From NCBI GenBank assembly GCA_030374805.1, contig JARGSG010000256.1, forward strand, positions 1-32,459: a stretch of DNA of 32,459 bases, written 5' to 3'. Position 1 is the first letter of the stretch, and the number at the start of each line of letters is the position of its first letter. The notes beneath the pieces were generated by a model. It was given only the letters and a program-made list of their open reading frames with translations. It was not told where the DNA came from and did no database searches. A program made the position numbers and the translations under genes. Source of the DNA: Gracilaria gracilis. Lineage: Eukaryota > Rhodophyta > Florideophyceae > Gracilariales > Gracilariaceae. Below, in pieces: positions 1 to 10,302 of this stretch.

Positions 1-2404
1 GGTTTGTATGGCAGACGCGGAGGTAGTTCTCAGTTTGTGAAGGTGTTCTTTTGTCCACTCTAGTAAGACTTCAATTTCATCCAACAAAGTAATTTGATTT
101 GACTCAACCAATTCAACAGAATCATCGAATTCAAACAAATGATTGTTAGTTGGGTTAGCTTCGTTGAGAGATCGCGGATCAATCGGCAAAGGGATTGGCG
201 TGTGATGGTTTGCTAATAAACTGCGGTCTTCTGCGCTCCTGGTTTCTTCAATAAACAAAGCGACAAACTCGCCTTCTCTTCTTTCCATCCTCAGGAACTG
301 TGGGCGCCTGCTTCGAATTAAATCTCGGTAAGCAGGACATTGTGATCCTTTCACCAAATGCTTGCAAAACAAAAATCTGCTAATCATGAAAGCAGGACAG
401 GAGCATTTCCAACAGCGGAAGTCTGTTTTGTAGACGTTGTTATGAGGTCTCTCGGCCGCTGCTCCCACTCCTTAGTAAACGCTTTCCACCAAGTTGGTTT
501 CTTCTTTCCAGAGAGAAGGGCATCATAATCTAGCTTGTATTTCGACAAAAAGCTTTTGTCAATGATATGTATAAGAATGTCAATTCTCGGTCTATTGAAA
601 TTCTGTAAGTACAATCTTTTCAGAACCCGCCAATGGCTCTCCACAAGCATTGTAGTTTTGGCGATTGGAATGTAATCAGCCCTACGCCTTCCCACTTGTA
701 GTACCAATTGTCACCGTACCAATTGTCAATAAGGTAGTCTTTCAACAGTATGTGATGCATACAAACCGATTCCATTTCTCTTGTACATACCTCTCGTATT
801 TCTTCAATAGAGTGGTCAACAAAAAACGGGTGCATATGAAAATGCTTAGTCACAAGCTTCAGCAAACGTTCTTCAAATTTTTTGGTATATATTCCGCATT
901 CACTTTTCTTTAGATCTGCGTATTTCTTCTTAATAGCTCTCTTCATATGCCACAAGCATATAGAAGGCTCGATTTCGAAGACCTTCGTTATAGCAGATAG
1001 TTGAGCCAGGTCCTTGTCGGAGAAGAAGAAAAGCCATTTGATATGAAGGTTTGCAGTTTTGAACGCCGTTAGGAATTTTGTAATCTCCCTGGTCTTATAT
1101 CCTCTGTCATTATGACCTGCTACCGGCGCTTCTAATATGAAATATGCTAAGGAAAATCCTGCTCCATTCACTGACCCTATGATTGCGAAGAGCTCCATTG
1201 CTTGCTTGTTAGTCTTGTATGTCGAGTCCATAAGAATTTCAACAATGTTCACGCGACGTGAGATCTCAATGCCAGTTCCAACTATAAAACCAACTCCGAA
1301 GGGATTTCGCTGTTCGTAGATCATTGAAATATTATCTGATTCAGTAATTAGTTGAATTGCAGATGTCTTCGGATCGTCAGACCTTCGGGTACGCCTTTCC
1401 ATTTCTTTGCTCCATATGTAATAGACCTCATTGTAAGGAAACTCAATACAATGCACTTTTCGAAGATGTTTACATATTTGAAATGGCGTTAGCCCAGTTT
1501 CAAAAAGGTCTCTTATGTTCTGTTCCATACCGGGAGCTCGTTTAGCAAGAGGTTGCCATGGCAAATGTACTTCATGATGTAATTCATGTTTGACCCTAGT
1601 CATGGCGGTATTATGCCATCCATATGAAAAAGACACAGTGCCACCGCAATCAAATTGTTTTCGAGATTCGCGAAGTCGTTTCACTGGTCTTGAGGGGTTG
1701 GTGGGCTTTGTCTTGCGTTGGCTACATATGTAAGATTCTGACTTACGTTTTTGCGTCGCTCTCTGATGCACTATGTATCGATACTTCTCTATCGTCCGTA
1801 ACATAGGAAGAAAACCTTGCTGCGCAGTCTTTAGCACTTTCTGCGCTTCCTCTGAACCAGTAGAGGGTGATTGCGCTCTATTTCGGTTTACAATAGAAAC
1901 ATCAAAGAGCTGATCATACCCTACGCAGAGAACATCTATAGGAAATGAAAGATGACGAGAAGCCTCAAAGCTCATTTTGTAGAGGTATGTAAAATTAGCA
2001 TCTGTAATCCCTTGGCAGCAAACTTTCATGTAAACAAGTGCTGGAATGTCCTGAATCTTTCCCTGCTTTCGGCAGGTATAGCACCTGTGGCCAATGGTGA
2101 AGTTGTCGATGGAAACAAAACAGTCTGGAGCAAAACACTTGTTGCACGAGCTGCATTCCGCGATGGCTACCGCTCTTAAACCCATTGGAGACCATTCGTT
2201 TCGGTAATCTGTGAGTCCAAGATACAAGGCAGTAAAGACATTCTCATCCATATAGACCTCATCGTCTTCATATATGAATCTGGACGACATCTCCTCCACA
2301 GCCTCAACTTCTAGCGGTAGAATGCAGGTGACCGCCCCGACTACCTCATCGTAAGAGGGCAGCGCAAGAAACAAGTCGTGAAAGATAACCTTCGGGTTGC
2401 TCAT
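1..2404 (-). pseudogene. MULE-type (Mutator-like) transposase, frameshifted, runs off the left edge
   Basis: Reading starts at ATG 2404, the first ATG in the frame. Residues 84-111 hold a CxxC...CxxC zinc-ribbon-like cluster (ECSSCNKC, then CYTC). The middle is a MULE DDE transposase core: the first Asp in VEILMDSTYKTNKQ, the second in FFFSDKDLAQ, then the CLWH motif. The frame shifts by one base near 683 (YYKWEG gives way to ADYIPIAKTTMLVESHWR) and again near 445. From there the third frame is open to base 1. It carries a SWIM zinc finger, CSCPAF followed by FCKH, at about 360-410. Order of domains (zinc ribbon, MULE core, SWIM) is usual for the FAR1/MULE superfamily. Terminal inverted repeats were not identified; the left end is outside the window. 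The two frameshifts make it a dead copy unless they are assembly indels. The family call is strong; coding capacity is doubtful. Confidence 0.88.
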
Positions 2405-3149
2405 TAGATTCTGTCCTATGACGATGATAACAGTTCTTGCACTAGTCTTTCTTCTCAACGAAAACCACCGGCATACGTTTTGAGAACACCCAGACCTACT
2501 GAGATTAGCCCAGAAAAACGAGTAGTTCGACTCTCTCCCTGCCTACCATATCCAATCTCCTGCCACCCAGGATCGAGCCACAGAGTTCCAACCACTCGGG
2601 CGAATGAAATGGTCCACCATACACCACTTAATCAACACCACTTAAGATGAATTCCAAATTTACAGAGATGCTTCTTTGAGGCGGGCCACTTTTTGGGGGT
2701 TGTTAGTAGTACCAACAGCCTGGCATGAAGAAAATGGCCCAATACTCCGTCTCAGTGCTGCAGTTGCGAAAGATATTGACGCTCCAACGCCAAATCAGCA
2801 AACAAATTGCTATTCTTGGGCTCGGAGGCTATCAGACCAGACAAACCGCAGGTTGTATGGCCGGCAATGCCAAAAATTCTGGTGACCAGTTTACCTTGCA
2901 ACACCAAACTGGCGCACATGGCAAAAGCAGCGAGGGCTTTCTGTGGGCGACATCGCAACCAATAAACCACCAAAAATAAGAAACGGTTGCGCTTGTTTCG
3001 TCGTGCGACATTGAAACGGTGATGAAGGCGTCGTAGGTATGTGGCGCCGTGCAACGAACCAATAACAAACCTTCTTCGCGTGCCAATGCCAAAGTATAGA
3101 CAGGTCCAAGAATATACTCGAATCTTTAGTATCGGTCAGCGCCCTGCGC
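2405..3149. other. No supported gene (5' side of the MULE transposase)
   Basis: Only short, mutually overlapping open frames occur here on both strands, and none shows a recognisable motif or consistent codon pattern. The stretch may contain the terminal inverted repeat and promoter of the adjacent MULE element, but its partner end lies outside the window so this cannot be tested by eye. Confidence 0.5.
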
Positions 3150-4170
3150 TAGCGCACATTCGGGACACAAGCAAAGCGGAGGGAACGTGGTAAACGGAGA
3201 CAAAATACACGACAGGCAGCTTTGATGGTTGGAAATAAGTGAAGGCGAGAGAAAGAGAAATCACGAGCATCGAGGGCGGTTTGTAAGGTCAGAAGTAAAC
3301 AAAGTGAGCGAGAAGATGTATACCGGTGCGTAGGCTGTAGAAAGTGGTGCGGGCAGGGCAGGGACGATAAGGGGCACAGCAAAGCGCCGGCGGTACCGAA
3401 GGCAGAATGTGAGCCCGAGTTGGACGAAGTTGAGTGCAACGAGCGAAGCTTGGACGGAGAGCCAGTGAGGGATGTAGTCGAGGTGCAGGGAGGGACGTGC
3501 TTGCGCAGCGTTGAAGGCCGGAAAAGGAAGTGTGTGCGCGGGCTAAGGAGAGCAGCAGCGAGAGCAGGGTTTGGAAGGGGTGCAAACAGCGAAGCGCCAG
3601 CGCATCGTCAAGATTCGGATGCTGAGAGCAAGATGTTATGGCTGTGCAGGGTACAAAGCGCCGGCGCAGCGCTAAACGTGGGAAGTATGCGGAGTGTAGA
3701 CGGGCTAGGGGTTGAACGTGAGCGCCGCTGCGCCAACTTCAGCACAGCGCTGAGGGCGAGATGTTGGCGGGGTGTGGGCGTAATAAAGTCGTGAAAGGTG
3801 AACGTTGCTGCGTCAAAGCTGGCGCAGCGCTGAAAAGAGGATGTGAGCGGTGTGTAATCGTGATGTGGTGGTGAAAAATGAGCTTGAGCGCGATGTGATT
3901 GTGGTGAGGTAGTTGAAGATGAGCGTTGCTGCGCCAACGCCGGCGCTACGCTAAGGGCTGGGGCTGTGGGCGAGCTGGGGGAGGGCTGTGAGCGAGCTGT
4001 GGTCCGGCTGTGGGAGGGCTGTGGGCCGCCACAGCCCGCCTGGGCGGGTTGAGGTGGTGCGAGGTGAGCGCCGGCGCGCCGACGCCGGCGCAGCGCTGAG
4101 GGCGGGATACAGCCCGCCTGGGCGGGCTGAGGTGGTGAGAGGTGAGCGCCGGCGCGGCGACGCTGGCGCC
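3150..4170. repeat. GC-rich degenerate tandem repeats
   Basis: The block is purine-rich on the plus strand. A core close to GCGCCGGCGCAGCGCTGAG recurs in variants at about 3655, 3728, 3812, 3925, 4066 and 4145. Between 4026 and 4170 two longer copies of about 80 bp follow each other: CAGCCCGCCTGGGCGGG, then TTGAGGTGGTG or CTGAGGTGGTG, then GAGGTGAGCGCCGGCGCG. The short palindrome CCCGCCTGGGCGGG lies in both. On the minus strand the repeats translate as PPQPAQAG and Ala/Pro/His-rich peptide, which extends the frame of the neighbouring gene. Several parallel open frames here are products of base composition, not separate genes. Confidence 0.75.
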
Positions 4171-5631
4171 GGCGCTTATGTGTCTTGGCAATTGGAAGGC
4201 TATTACCCAACGGGTCTTCCTCGAATGAACGGTTCGACCTTCCAAGCCATTGCAAGCAGGTCTGAATGAGGGGCTCTTTCTTGGCTTCATTACCACGCAG
4301 TTCTTCACGAGTGTGGATTGGAACAGTGTAGAGAGAATCCGAGAATGCTAATCTTTCTAAAGTAAAGACTTTCATCCATTCAGTCGTTTCTTTCATTTTG
4401 AGCCGACGGTCTCTGATCTTACAGAATCGAACGCAAAAAGGAATCACCGCGGCCGTGCTCAAAGCCCAGTCAAGAACTTCACAAGCCAGTAGAGACGGCA
4501 GGATTCGACACATGAGAGATACGCCATTTGTCAATAAGTCTCTACATTGTTCTTGTTTACGGCTTTCACCACTTCGACACAGAGAAAGAATCAGTGCACT
4601 CCCGAGACACGGCGAATGCTTCTTAGCCTGTTCTGTAACATTGTTTTCATCCCCACGATCTACAGCTTGCATCACATTAGGGACTTCCAATATCTCTTGA
4701 ACGACACTCACATCTAGTAAACCCTTGCTTCAACCACTTACCAAACCATCAAGAGCCCCGTCGATATCGTCATTAATCAGTTCAGCAATCATATTGGCAG
4801 TTAGCAAATGCAGGTCTGCAATTCCGTAATCTAGGTTACGCTCACGAATACAGTTCGCCTTCAGTTTGTACACCATGAAGACAATATACCTTCTTGAAAA
4901 TGGCCAAAACCTTGGCATCAGGTCGAGCATAATACACCGCACCGCTTCAGAAACGGAAAGACCATGAAAGAAGCACTGGTCTGAGAGCAGAAGTAAGTCA
5001 AACACATCTCTACCAGCATACGCCCCACACCCGTCCACCTCTCGGTACAGATATTCTACATCTGATACGTCGACGCTGGAATGTCCATTTACGTTTCTCT
5101 CACACCATGTACGATCTCTCGCAAACCATATCAATCAATTTCTTGCCTCTCCCTGGTGCACAACCTGACCTCGAAGAATGTCGCATTCCGACTGCTTCTG
5201 TGCCAGATTTTTCCTAAGATCGCTTAGTTTGGTCTTCAAACTATGGTTTTCCGGTACGAGCGACTCAACGATGAAATGATCCTTCTTGAGCATGGAATCA
5301 AAACTGTTAGCAACTTATTCAGCAATTAACGAGACTCGGAAAAGAGAAAGCGGAAACGATTGCGACGTACCTCACGCGGAAGAAGTTCTAGTAGAAGCAT
5401 TGATCTGTCTTGCTTGTAATAGTCGCGCACCTGGCTCACTTGATTGAGCTTTTGAATATTTTCAAGGCAGTTGTCGCAGGAGAGAGGCCCGCTATGCAGA
5501 AGAAGCGCCCTGTCCTCCATGTAGAAGTCGCGCTCTTCCAGTGCTTTCTCTAGACGTTGCTGCAGCTGATCACAGTTTTGGCACAACGGGACCGTGGCAG
5601 TGAGGTCGAGTTCACCGTTGGAGAGCGCCAT
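3608..5631 (-). CDS. Unrecognised multi-exon protein with N-terminal CxNC coiled-coil repeats
   Basis: Start is ATG 5631 (MALSNGELDL). A coherent model is exons 5371-5631, 5165-5284, 4742-5098 and 3608-4693. The supporting introns are 5285-5370 (donor GTACGT), 5099-5164 (needed to skip the stop at 5135-5137; exact ends uncertain) and 4694-4741 (48 nt, donor GTAAGT). The first exon has two copies of a pattern CxNC followed by L-rich coiled coil and RDxYxxDRxxLL (from CQNCDQLQQRLEKAL and from CDNCLENIQKLNQV). Later exons are helical (for example DVFDLLLLSDQCFFHGLSV). The last exon looks coding to about 4190, then runs into GC-rich repeats giving a Pro/Ala/Arg-rich tail, so the true C-terminus may be near 4190. 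No family was recognised. Exon existence is more secure than the exact joins. Confidence 0.55.
4694..4741 (-). other. Short spliceosomal intron, 48 nt
   Basis: On the minus strand the sequence begins GTAAGT at 4741 and ends CAAGAG at 4694. Splicing joins two frames in phase 0 (DDIDGALDGL to ILEVPNVMQAV) and removes an in-frame TGA at 4730-4732. The acceptor is a tandem AGAG; only the second AG keeps the frame. The donor is canonical. The acceptor choice is inferred from frame continuity. Confidence 0.55.
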
Positions 5632-5753
5632 AGTAGAGATAATAACGAACAAGATGCCGCTTGGCCGTTAGATCCAGTGCAAGAACTAGAGCACTCGGTG
5701 CTCTTATACCTCGACGGTTAAGAATGCACCCCGAGTTGATCAAGCGAAAGGTT

Positions 5754-5800
5754 GGTAATGAAAAGGAACTGGCGCTCGCCGCAAGTTCCTTTTCGTTATC
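5754..5800. repeat. Inverted repeat, likely hairpin
   Basis: Perfect 11-bp arms GAAAAGGAACT (5760-5770) and AGTTCCTTTTC (5784-5794) flank a 13-nt GC-rich loop. Pairing continues outward with two mismatches to about 5754 and 5800. It lies upstream of the minus-strand gene starting at 5631 and downstream of the next minus-strand gene. A transcript-end or promoter structure is possible; neither role is proven. Confidence 0.7.
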
Positions 5801-5912
5801 AAGCTTTAGCTGACAGCGCGGGGTTGCGTTTGGCTCGTGCGCATCCTGGAGACGAAGAGCGAATTGCAGTCCGGCGGACGATCGTTCGCAGGGCTGAACA
5901 GCGATTGCAGAG

Positions 5913-6914
5913 TTAAAGATTCGAAAGAAGCCTATGCTTCTCGCGCTGGGGCTGTTGCTCTTCCTTGCTGGCCCTACACCGCACGCCGCTGTTCTTCTGT
6001 CCGTCCTGGTCCATCGAGTTGGGCAGGATCTCGCTCGCGCCCAGCGCCTCCACCGCCTTCGTTAGCTGCACCACTTCCAGCTCCCGCCCCTCCCGTTCGC
6101 TTTTCACCGTGCCCTGGTACCAGCACCGTCGCGAACGGCGACGTTTCACCCTCCTCCGCGTACACGCGACGCGGGTCCACGGACACCACCACCGTTTGCG
6201 CGCCGTACACGTACGAAATGCGTTCAATCCACAAACCTCCGTTCTTCTTTCCGCTGATTCTCCAGAAACGTTCTGCCATTGCGCCATTCGGTTGTTGCTG
6301 GTGCTGCTGCTGCCGCTGCTGCACAGCTCCGAGATCGCTTGGGTCATTGAGACGGGGAGAGATGGCTTTTGCGGTGCGTCCTGTGTGCGCAGTTGTAGTC
6401 TGCTGTGGGGGACGCATGGAGGCCAACGGGCGACGAAAGTTCTGTATTGGGGTCGCAGACTCAACACGTGCAGAGTGTACAAATGATACTTGGTTTTGAA
6501 AGAAAGGTGCATTGTGTAACAACCATTATGCCTTTGCTTATGCAGTAGAAGAGGTTGCTGAAGAACTTTGGTGTCCATTTTCTCGACGGCTTCGTTTACT
6601 GCGTCGACATGCTTCTGTTCGAGAACCTGTGGCATTAATGTGTCTTCGCTTGACGAAATGGTTACGTGCTCAATAAGCTCCGCAACTTCATGTATTCCTG
6701 CCGGGGACTGAGGTACGAGTTTATGCTTTTTGGTACTACGATTCACTTTTGCTCGCTGCGAGTTGAAAGACTTCCTAGCTTCATCCAGCGGTATTTGTAG
6801 TTCTCCACGCCTGAAGTTTATAGAGTTCAAAGCCCGAGAAGCCTCAGTCTTACAGCGAGTAGCATCTCCATTTACGGTATCATTCGTCGTAAGATTTCTA
6901 TTACAAGATTCCAT
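5913..6914 (-). CDS. Unrecognised protein, frame changes near 6510 and 6115
   Basis: The best coding reading starts at ATG 6914 ([16 protein letters not shown]) and continues to about 6510. It then moves to a second frame carrying a Gln-rich stretch ([11 protein letters not shown]) and a well-formed segment [20 protein letters not shown], then [20 protein letters not shown]. Near 6115 it returns to the first frame ([19 protein letters not shown], then [19 protein letters not shown]) until the stop at 5913. Two opposite shifts that restore the original frame suggest either an unrecognised intron pair or indels. The plus strand also has a long open frame at 6730-7371, but it lacks similar continuity. 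No domain was identified. Gene existence is moderately supported; the precise structure is not. Confidence 0.4.
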   Translation of the reverse strand: MESCNRNLTTNDTVNGDATRCKTEASRALNSINFRRGELQIPLDEARKSFNSQRAKVNRSTKKHKLVPQSPAGIHEVAELIEHVTISSSEDTLMPQVLEQKHVDAVNEAVEKMDTKVLQQPLLLHKQRHNGCYTMHLSFKTKYHLYTLHVLSLRPQYRTFVARWPPCVPHSRLQLRTQDAPQKPSLPVSMTQAISELCSSGSSSTSNNRMAQWQNVSGESAERRTEVCGLNAFRTCTARKRWWCPWTRVACTRRRVKRRRSRRCWYQGTVKSEREGRELEVVQLTKAVEALGASEILPNSMDQDGQKNSGVRCRASKEEQQPQREKHRLLSNL

Positions 6915-7190
6915 TAGAGTTGCTTTCTTTTGCACCGCAACGAGAAATCTGAAACCTGAAGTGGACCTCGAGATTAATGCAAATGAAGGTGAGGAAGGTA
7001 CGGTCTTTATTTCTCATGACAAAGTGAATACGCTGAAGGTGCTTGACTCAAATATGGATAGCGATGTGCTGGGTAACGGAGCTCCAAATTCTTGCCGACA
7101 TAGTTTGCGTTCTCGAATGAAGAAGAGTAAGCGAGCACTTCATGAATCTCGGTCGCAGATGGCGATCACAACTGCAGACTTGCTCAAGGT
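6915..7190. other. Spacer between two minus-strand reading frames
   Basis: Short open pieces exist on both strands but no continuous, motif-bearing frame was found. The upstream minus gene stops at 7191, and this stretch would hold its 3' end and the promoter of the next gene. Confidence 0.35.
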
Positions 7191-8161
7191 TCACTGTATT
7201 GTATCTTCAACCTGCTGGCTGGCGGTAGCGAGTGATTGTTTGACCTTATTCATACCTTCCTCATACTTACCGATTCTGTCTCTTAGTTGCGCATTCTCCG
7301 CCTGCAGTGAGGCAATCTCGCCCTTTAACGAGTTCACCTCGTTTGCGTACAGGGAAAACAACTGCGAATGAGCATGCAGCCAGTCGGGGTTAAGTCCATT
7401 CGAAGGAGCGGTGGTTCCAGGATCAGCGGGTGTAGCGGTGGCAGATTGCAAGTGTGCAGCTGGTGAAGGCGTAGAGGGTGCCGGCGGCAAGAGAACGGCA
7501 GATTGGGAGTTGAAACCAGTCATGTCAAACCGTGGTGGAGTCGTGAACAGCAGTGCTTCGTGGGTACTGTTGCCCAAAAGCTGTTGGAGTGAAGAGGGGA
7601 AGGCTAGTTGCTGCGACTGGGCGCTTAGAAGCACTTCGGGGGAAGGAGGTTGCTGCTCTTGGCCGCTTGCAAGGATTTCAGGTGCGGCAGGTTCTTGCGG
7701 CTGGTCACTTGGAATCACTTGGGGTGATGGGGGTTTAGAGGTAGGTTGCTGCAGCTGGTCGCTGGGAACCAGACCAGAGGAAGGGGAAGGAGAAGCCGGG
7801 GGTTTGAAAAGTCTTAGGATCGGATTCTTGAGGTCGTACTTGTCCTGTATTCGTGATGTTCCGTTGTTTGCGTTTTTCTTTCGCGAAAATGACACCACGG
7901 CATACGGAGAGCTATCAGGGAAGGCATGAAAGCTTTTCCGTTTAAATGAACATCTGGCTTGGTAAACTTGACCTCCTTGTTATGATATCTCCGAAAACAA
8001 CGGTCGCAAAGATGCACACTGTCCCATAGAGTTACCTCGAAGCTGTCGCTACGGCACAACGCGCAGACGGTAGGAGTAGCGCAACTGACGCAGAACATGT
8101 TTGACAAGGCTGGGCGGTGTTCATTGTTGCAGTTGAGCTCAAACTTATCAACGCCCCTCAT
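7191..8161 (-). CDS. Unrecognised protein: N-terminal Cys-rich zinc domain, Pro/Gln linker, C-terminal coiled coil
   Basis: ATG 8161 opens a Cys-rich N-terminus (CNNEHRPALSNMFCVSC, CALCRS, CDRCFRRYH). The paired CxxC elements with a following His suggest a B-box or treble-clef-like zinc fold. After KPDVHLNGKAF near 7925 the frame shifts by one base to FPDSSPYAVVSFSRKKNANN. That is followed by a long Pro/Ser/Gln linker with repeats of the type PSPQVIPSDQPQEP, PEILASGQEQQ and PEVLLSAQSQQ. The C-terminus is a coiled coil (NEVNSLKGEIASLQAENAQL, then RDRIGKYEEGMNKVKQSL) ending in TIQ. The two frames overlap without plausible splice sites, so an indel (real or from assembly) is the simplest reading. 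Order and composition recall adaptor or regulatory proteins, but no family is claimed. Confidence 0.6.
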
Positions 8162-8308
8162 CGACGCGCGCGTCGTTGGATGCCCACTCGATTGATATCA
8201 ATATCTACAAGCGATCGTCGATCAGGACAATGACACATGGACAGCAAATGACGAGCGAAAGGGTTCTCGTATTGCTCGTATTGCTCCACTGTCAGCACCA
8301 TCTGCTAT

Positions 8309-8999
8309 CTACACGTAGCAGACGAATCCACCAGCCTTGAACCAATCAAGCTTACCTGCGGATCTCCTCTTTTGCGTCCGCCGCCACCACCTCCTTCTCT
8401 TGTCCTTCTCTTCCCGATGGTCACCCTCTTTCAGCCGACGGGCGTCATTTACTTCAACAGCGTCTTTGACCGCAACATCTCCAACGTCGTCTTCAGCGGT
8501 TTTCTCACCTTCCTTGTGCTGCTCGAGCTCGAAAATGTCACCGAGGTGTTCATGTACGGCGCCCATAACATCAAAAAGAGCTCGCTCGACCAGTACATCC
8601 TTTTCTCGTGCGTGTCCAGCACGGGGCCTGTCCAGCATGAGGGGGATGCTGCAGACCTTGTCCGAACTGGAGTATCCTGCGCGCGAAGCATCCACCACCA
8701 CCAGACGCGGCTGGGAGCAGTAGGACTGGTTTGGTGCTCGCCATCATGCTGAAAATGAACTCACCACGAAGCAACCGGACGATGGCCATGTCAGTGGTGA
8801 TCGGTGCCAATCGTGGCGCGGTTGCTTTTGCCAACGAAGCCACCCCCGCGCTCTTCGTCAAGCAGCGTCGTGCTCGCGCAGCGCGCACAAACAACATGCA
8901 GCGCCGTACCGCCTCGCCCACCGCGACATGAACGTCGCGCGCAACCTCGAGAATGAACTTTGTACCAAACATTTCAACGCACCAATACAAAACATACAC
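8309..8999 (-). CDS. Unrecognised, low-confidence coding stretch with a frame change near 8735
   Basis: The minus strand reads MFGTKFILEVARDVHVAVGE onward to FIFSMMAST near 8740. It then continues in another frame as RLVVVDASRAGYSSSDK, VCSIPLMLDRPRAGHARE and a charged, helical tail (EKTAEDDVGDVAVKDAVEV, then DARRLKEGDHREEKDKRRR). Third codon positions are strongly G/C in the second part, which favours this strand. The plus strand is also open (8372-8752, 8731-8931), and the strand choice for 8740-8999 is uncertain. No motif or family was recognised. Confidence 0.3.
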
Positions 9000-9357
9000 G
9001 TTGATTGGGTTTTAGATTGAATCACGCTACCGGTGGAGACACTCTCAGTGCCTTCGTTCTACAACCCACGCACCCGCTCAGCGGCTCACCCGCACTCTTG
9101 GTTGTCTCTCTGCCCGTTTGTTCACCGCAACAGTCCTCGCGGAGCTTTTTCATCGCCACATTGTCCGTGTGTCAATACTCAACTCTCTTCTCGTCTCGGT
9201 TACAGCTTTGCAACCGCTTTGCTGCAATTCCAACAGCAATGTCTGCGATTGATAACCAACAAGTTGTTTCACTTTCGGAAATGGATTTAGATCTCGGAAG
9301 GTTCTTTTTATGGAAATCTGCTTGGCGTATACTACTAATCGTTTTCTTCGACTACCG

Positions 9358-9876
9358 ATGTCGTTTTTCCAACTTTTTCAGGCCGGATCATCGACCTTTG
9401 ACATATTCAAAGACCACAGGACCCCTTTGCCAAGGCTTATCGATGAATTTGAAGTAGCGATTGAAGTGACAAATTCCGCTACCCTGTCTTTTTCGGTTTA
9501 TACTGAGTGCAATGCACAGCGACTTCTTTCTATTCGCTCTTATTCGCCACCTCTTTCGGATTACGTGTTACGCTATGAAATACATTTCGTAGACGGACGT
9601 CATTTTCCTGGAAACGTATATTTCCGGAGACAGGTTTTGTGTAATACAGCTCTCAACAGTATTCTTGAGAGAATTTCTGCTTTTCATTGTTCTGTATCAC
9701 ACTTCGCATGGAACATAAAATGTGAACTGAAGGTAAGCTTACTCAAACTTAACCGTTTTTGATGATGATCACTTACATTACGTTTTTTTATGCTTTCTAC
9801 GTCCGCCAACCTACCAATAGAGGTGGAGATCATGACAGAAGAAGAGCCCACTGAGATAGACCTTCTTGCGGACTAA
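9358..9876 (+). CDS. Small spliced protein with acidic C-terminus, function unknown
   Basis: The core exon carries FDIFKDHRTPLPRLIDEFEV, AIEVTNSATLSFSVYTEC and YEIHFVDGRHFPGNVYFRRQ up to CELK at 9732. An intron with donor GTAAGC begins at 9733 and ends AATAGAG at 9822. Using the second AG joins CELK in frame to VEIMTEEEPTEIDLLAD and stop at 9874-9876. The start is uncertain: ATG 9358 (MSFFQLFQAGSS) is in frame, but an upstream exon beginning ATG 9240 (MSAIDNQQVVSLSEMDLD) spliced to the acceptor TTTTTCAG at 9381 is equally attractive. From 9358 the protein has about 142 residues. C/T-rich sequence upstream of 9240 could be the promoter and leader. No family was recognised. Confidence 0.6.
9733..9822 (+). 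other. Spliceosomal intron, 90 nt
   Basis: Donor AAG/GTAAGC, a pyrimidine-rich stretch (CGTTTTTTTATGCTTTCTAC) and tandem acceptor AATAGAG. Only the distal AG keeps the reading frame into VEIMTEEEPTEID; the proximal AG would give a stop after three codons. Confidence 0.65.
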
Positions 9877-10302
9877 TCGTTCGTTAAAATATGTACGCTT
9901 GCTTCAGCCTCGTTTCCTGCGGGCTCACTGGGAAAGCCATGTTAGCCAAAAGCCGCCATGACAGAATACAGCGATAATATCGCATTGACGATGCGATAGT
10001 GACGAAATTCCCGGACGTGGTCATGACGCACAGCAAGTCTTTTGAATTCAGATCAGCAGGAATTTCTCTTTCTCTTAAAGCAACCGGTGATTTCATATGT
10101 CTTTGCCTTGTACCTCGCTATCTGAACAAGCCTCTGGACTCTTGTTGTACTGGGTCATTGCTGTTGTCGTTGTTGTTGTTTGGATGTTTTTCCTCTGTGG
10201 AATGGATGCCGTGGATGTTGGTTTTCATAAACGTGCTGGGTGAAGTGCCAATGAGGGATACAAGTATGGCTTGCATTGTTTGAGTCGTAAGAACTCTGTA
10301 GC
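9877..10302. other. Intergenic, no gene seen
   Basis: There are only short overlapping open frames and a small GTT-rich tract near 10155-10180. Nothing else is recognised. Confidence 0.5.

Noticed and set aside
2547..2601. tRNA-like stretch on the minus strand with A-box-like GAGTGGTTGGAA and B-box-like GGCTCGATCC
   Set aside because: The boxes are too close together and no acceptor or anticodon arms can be folded; not a tRNA gene, at best a chance match or SINE scrap.
3149..4308. Several long Arg/Ala/Pro-rich frames on both strands
   Set aside because: They arise from GC-rich tandem repeats that lack stops in many frames; no sign of selection for protein.
6730..7371. Plus-strand frame of 213 codons
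   Set aside because: It overlaps the coding ends of two minus-strand genes (coiled coil at 7191-7380 and MESCNRN region), has no motif, and is likely a shadow.
8372..8752. Plus-strand frame with hydrophobic stretch (MVTLFQPTGVIYFNSV)
   Set aside because: Codon ending bias favours the minus strand here, and the plus frame mirrors it; kept only as a doubt in the minus-strand entry.
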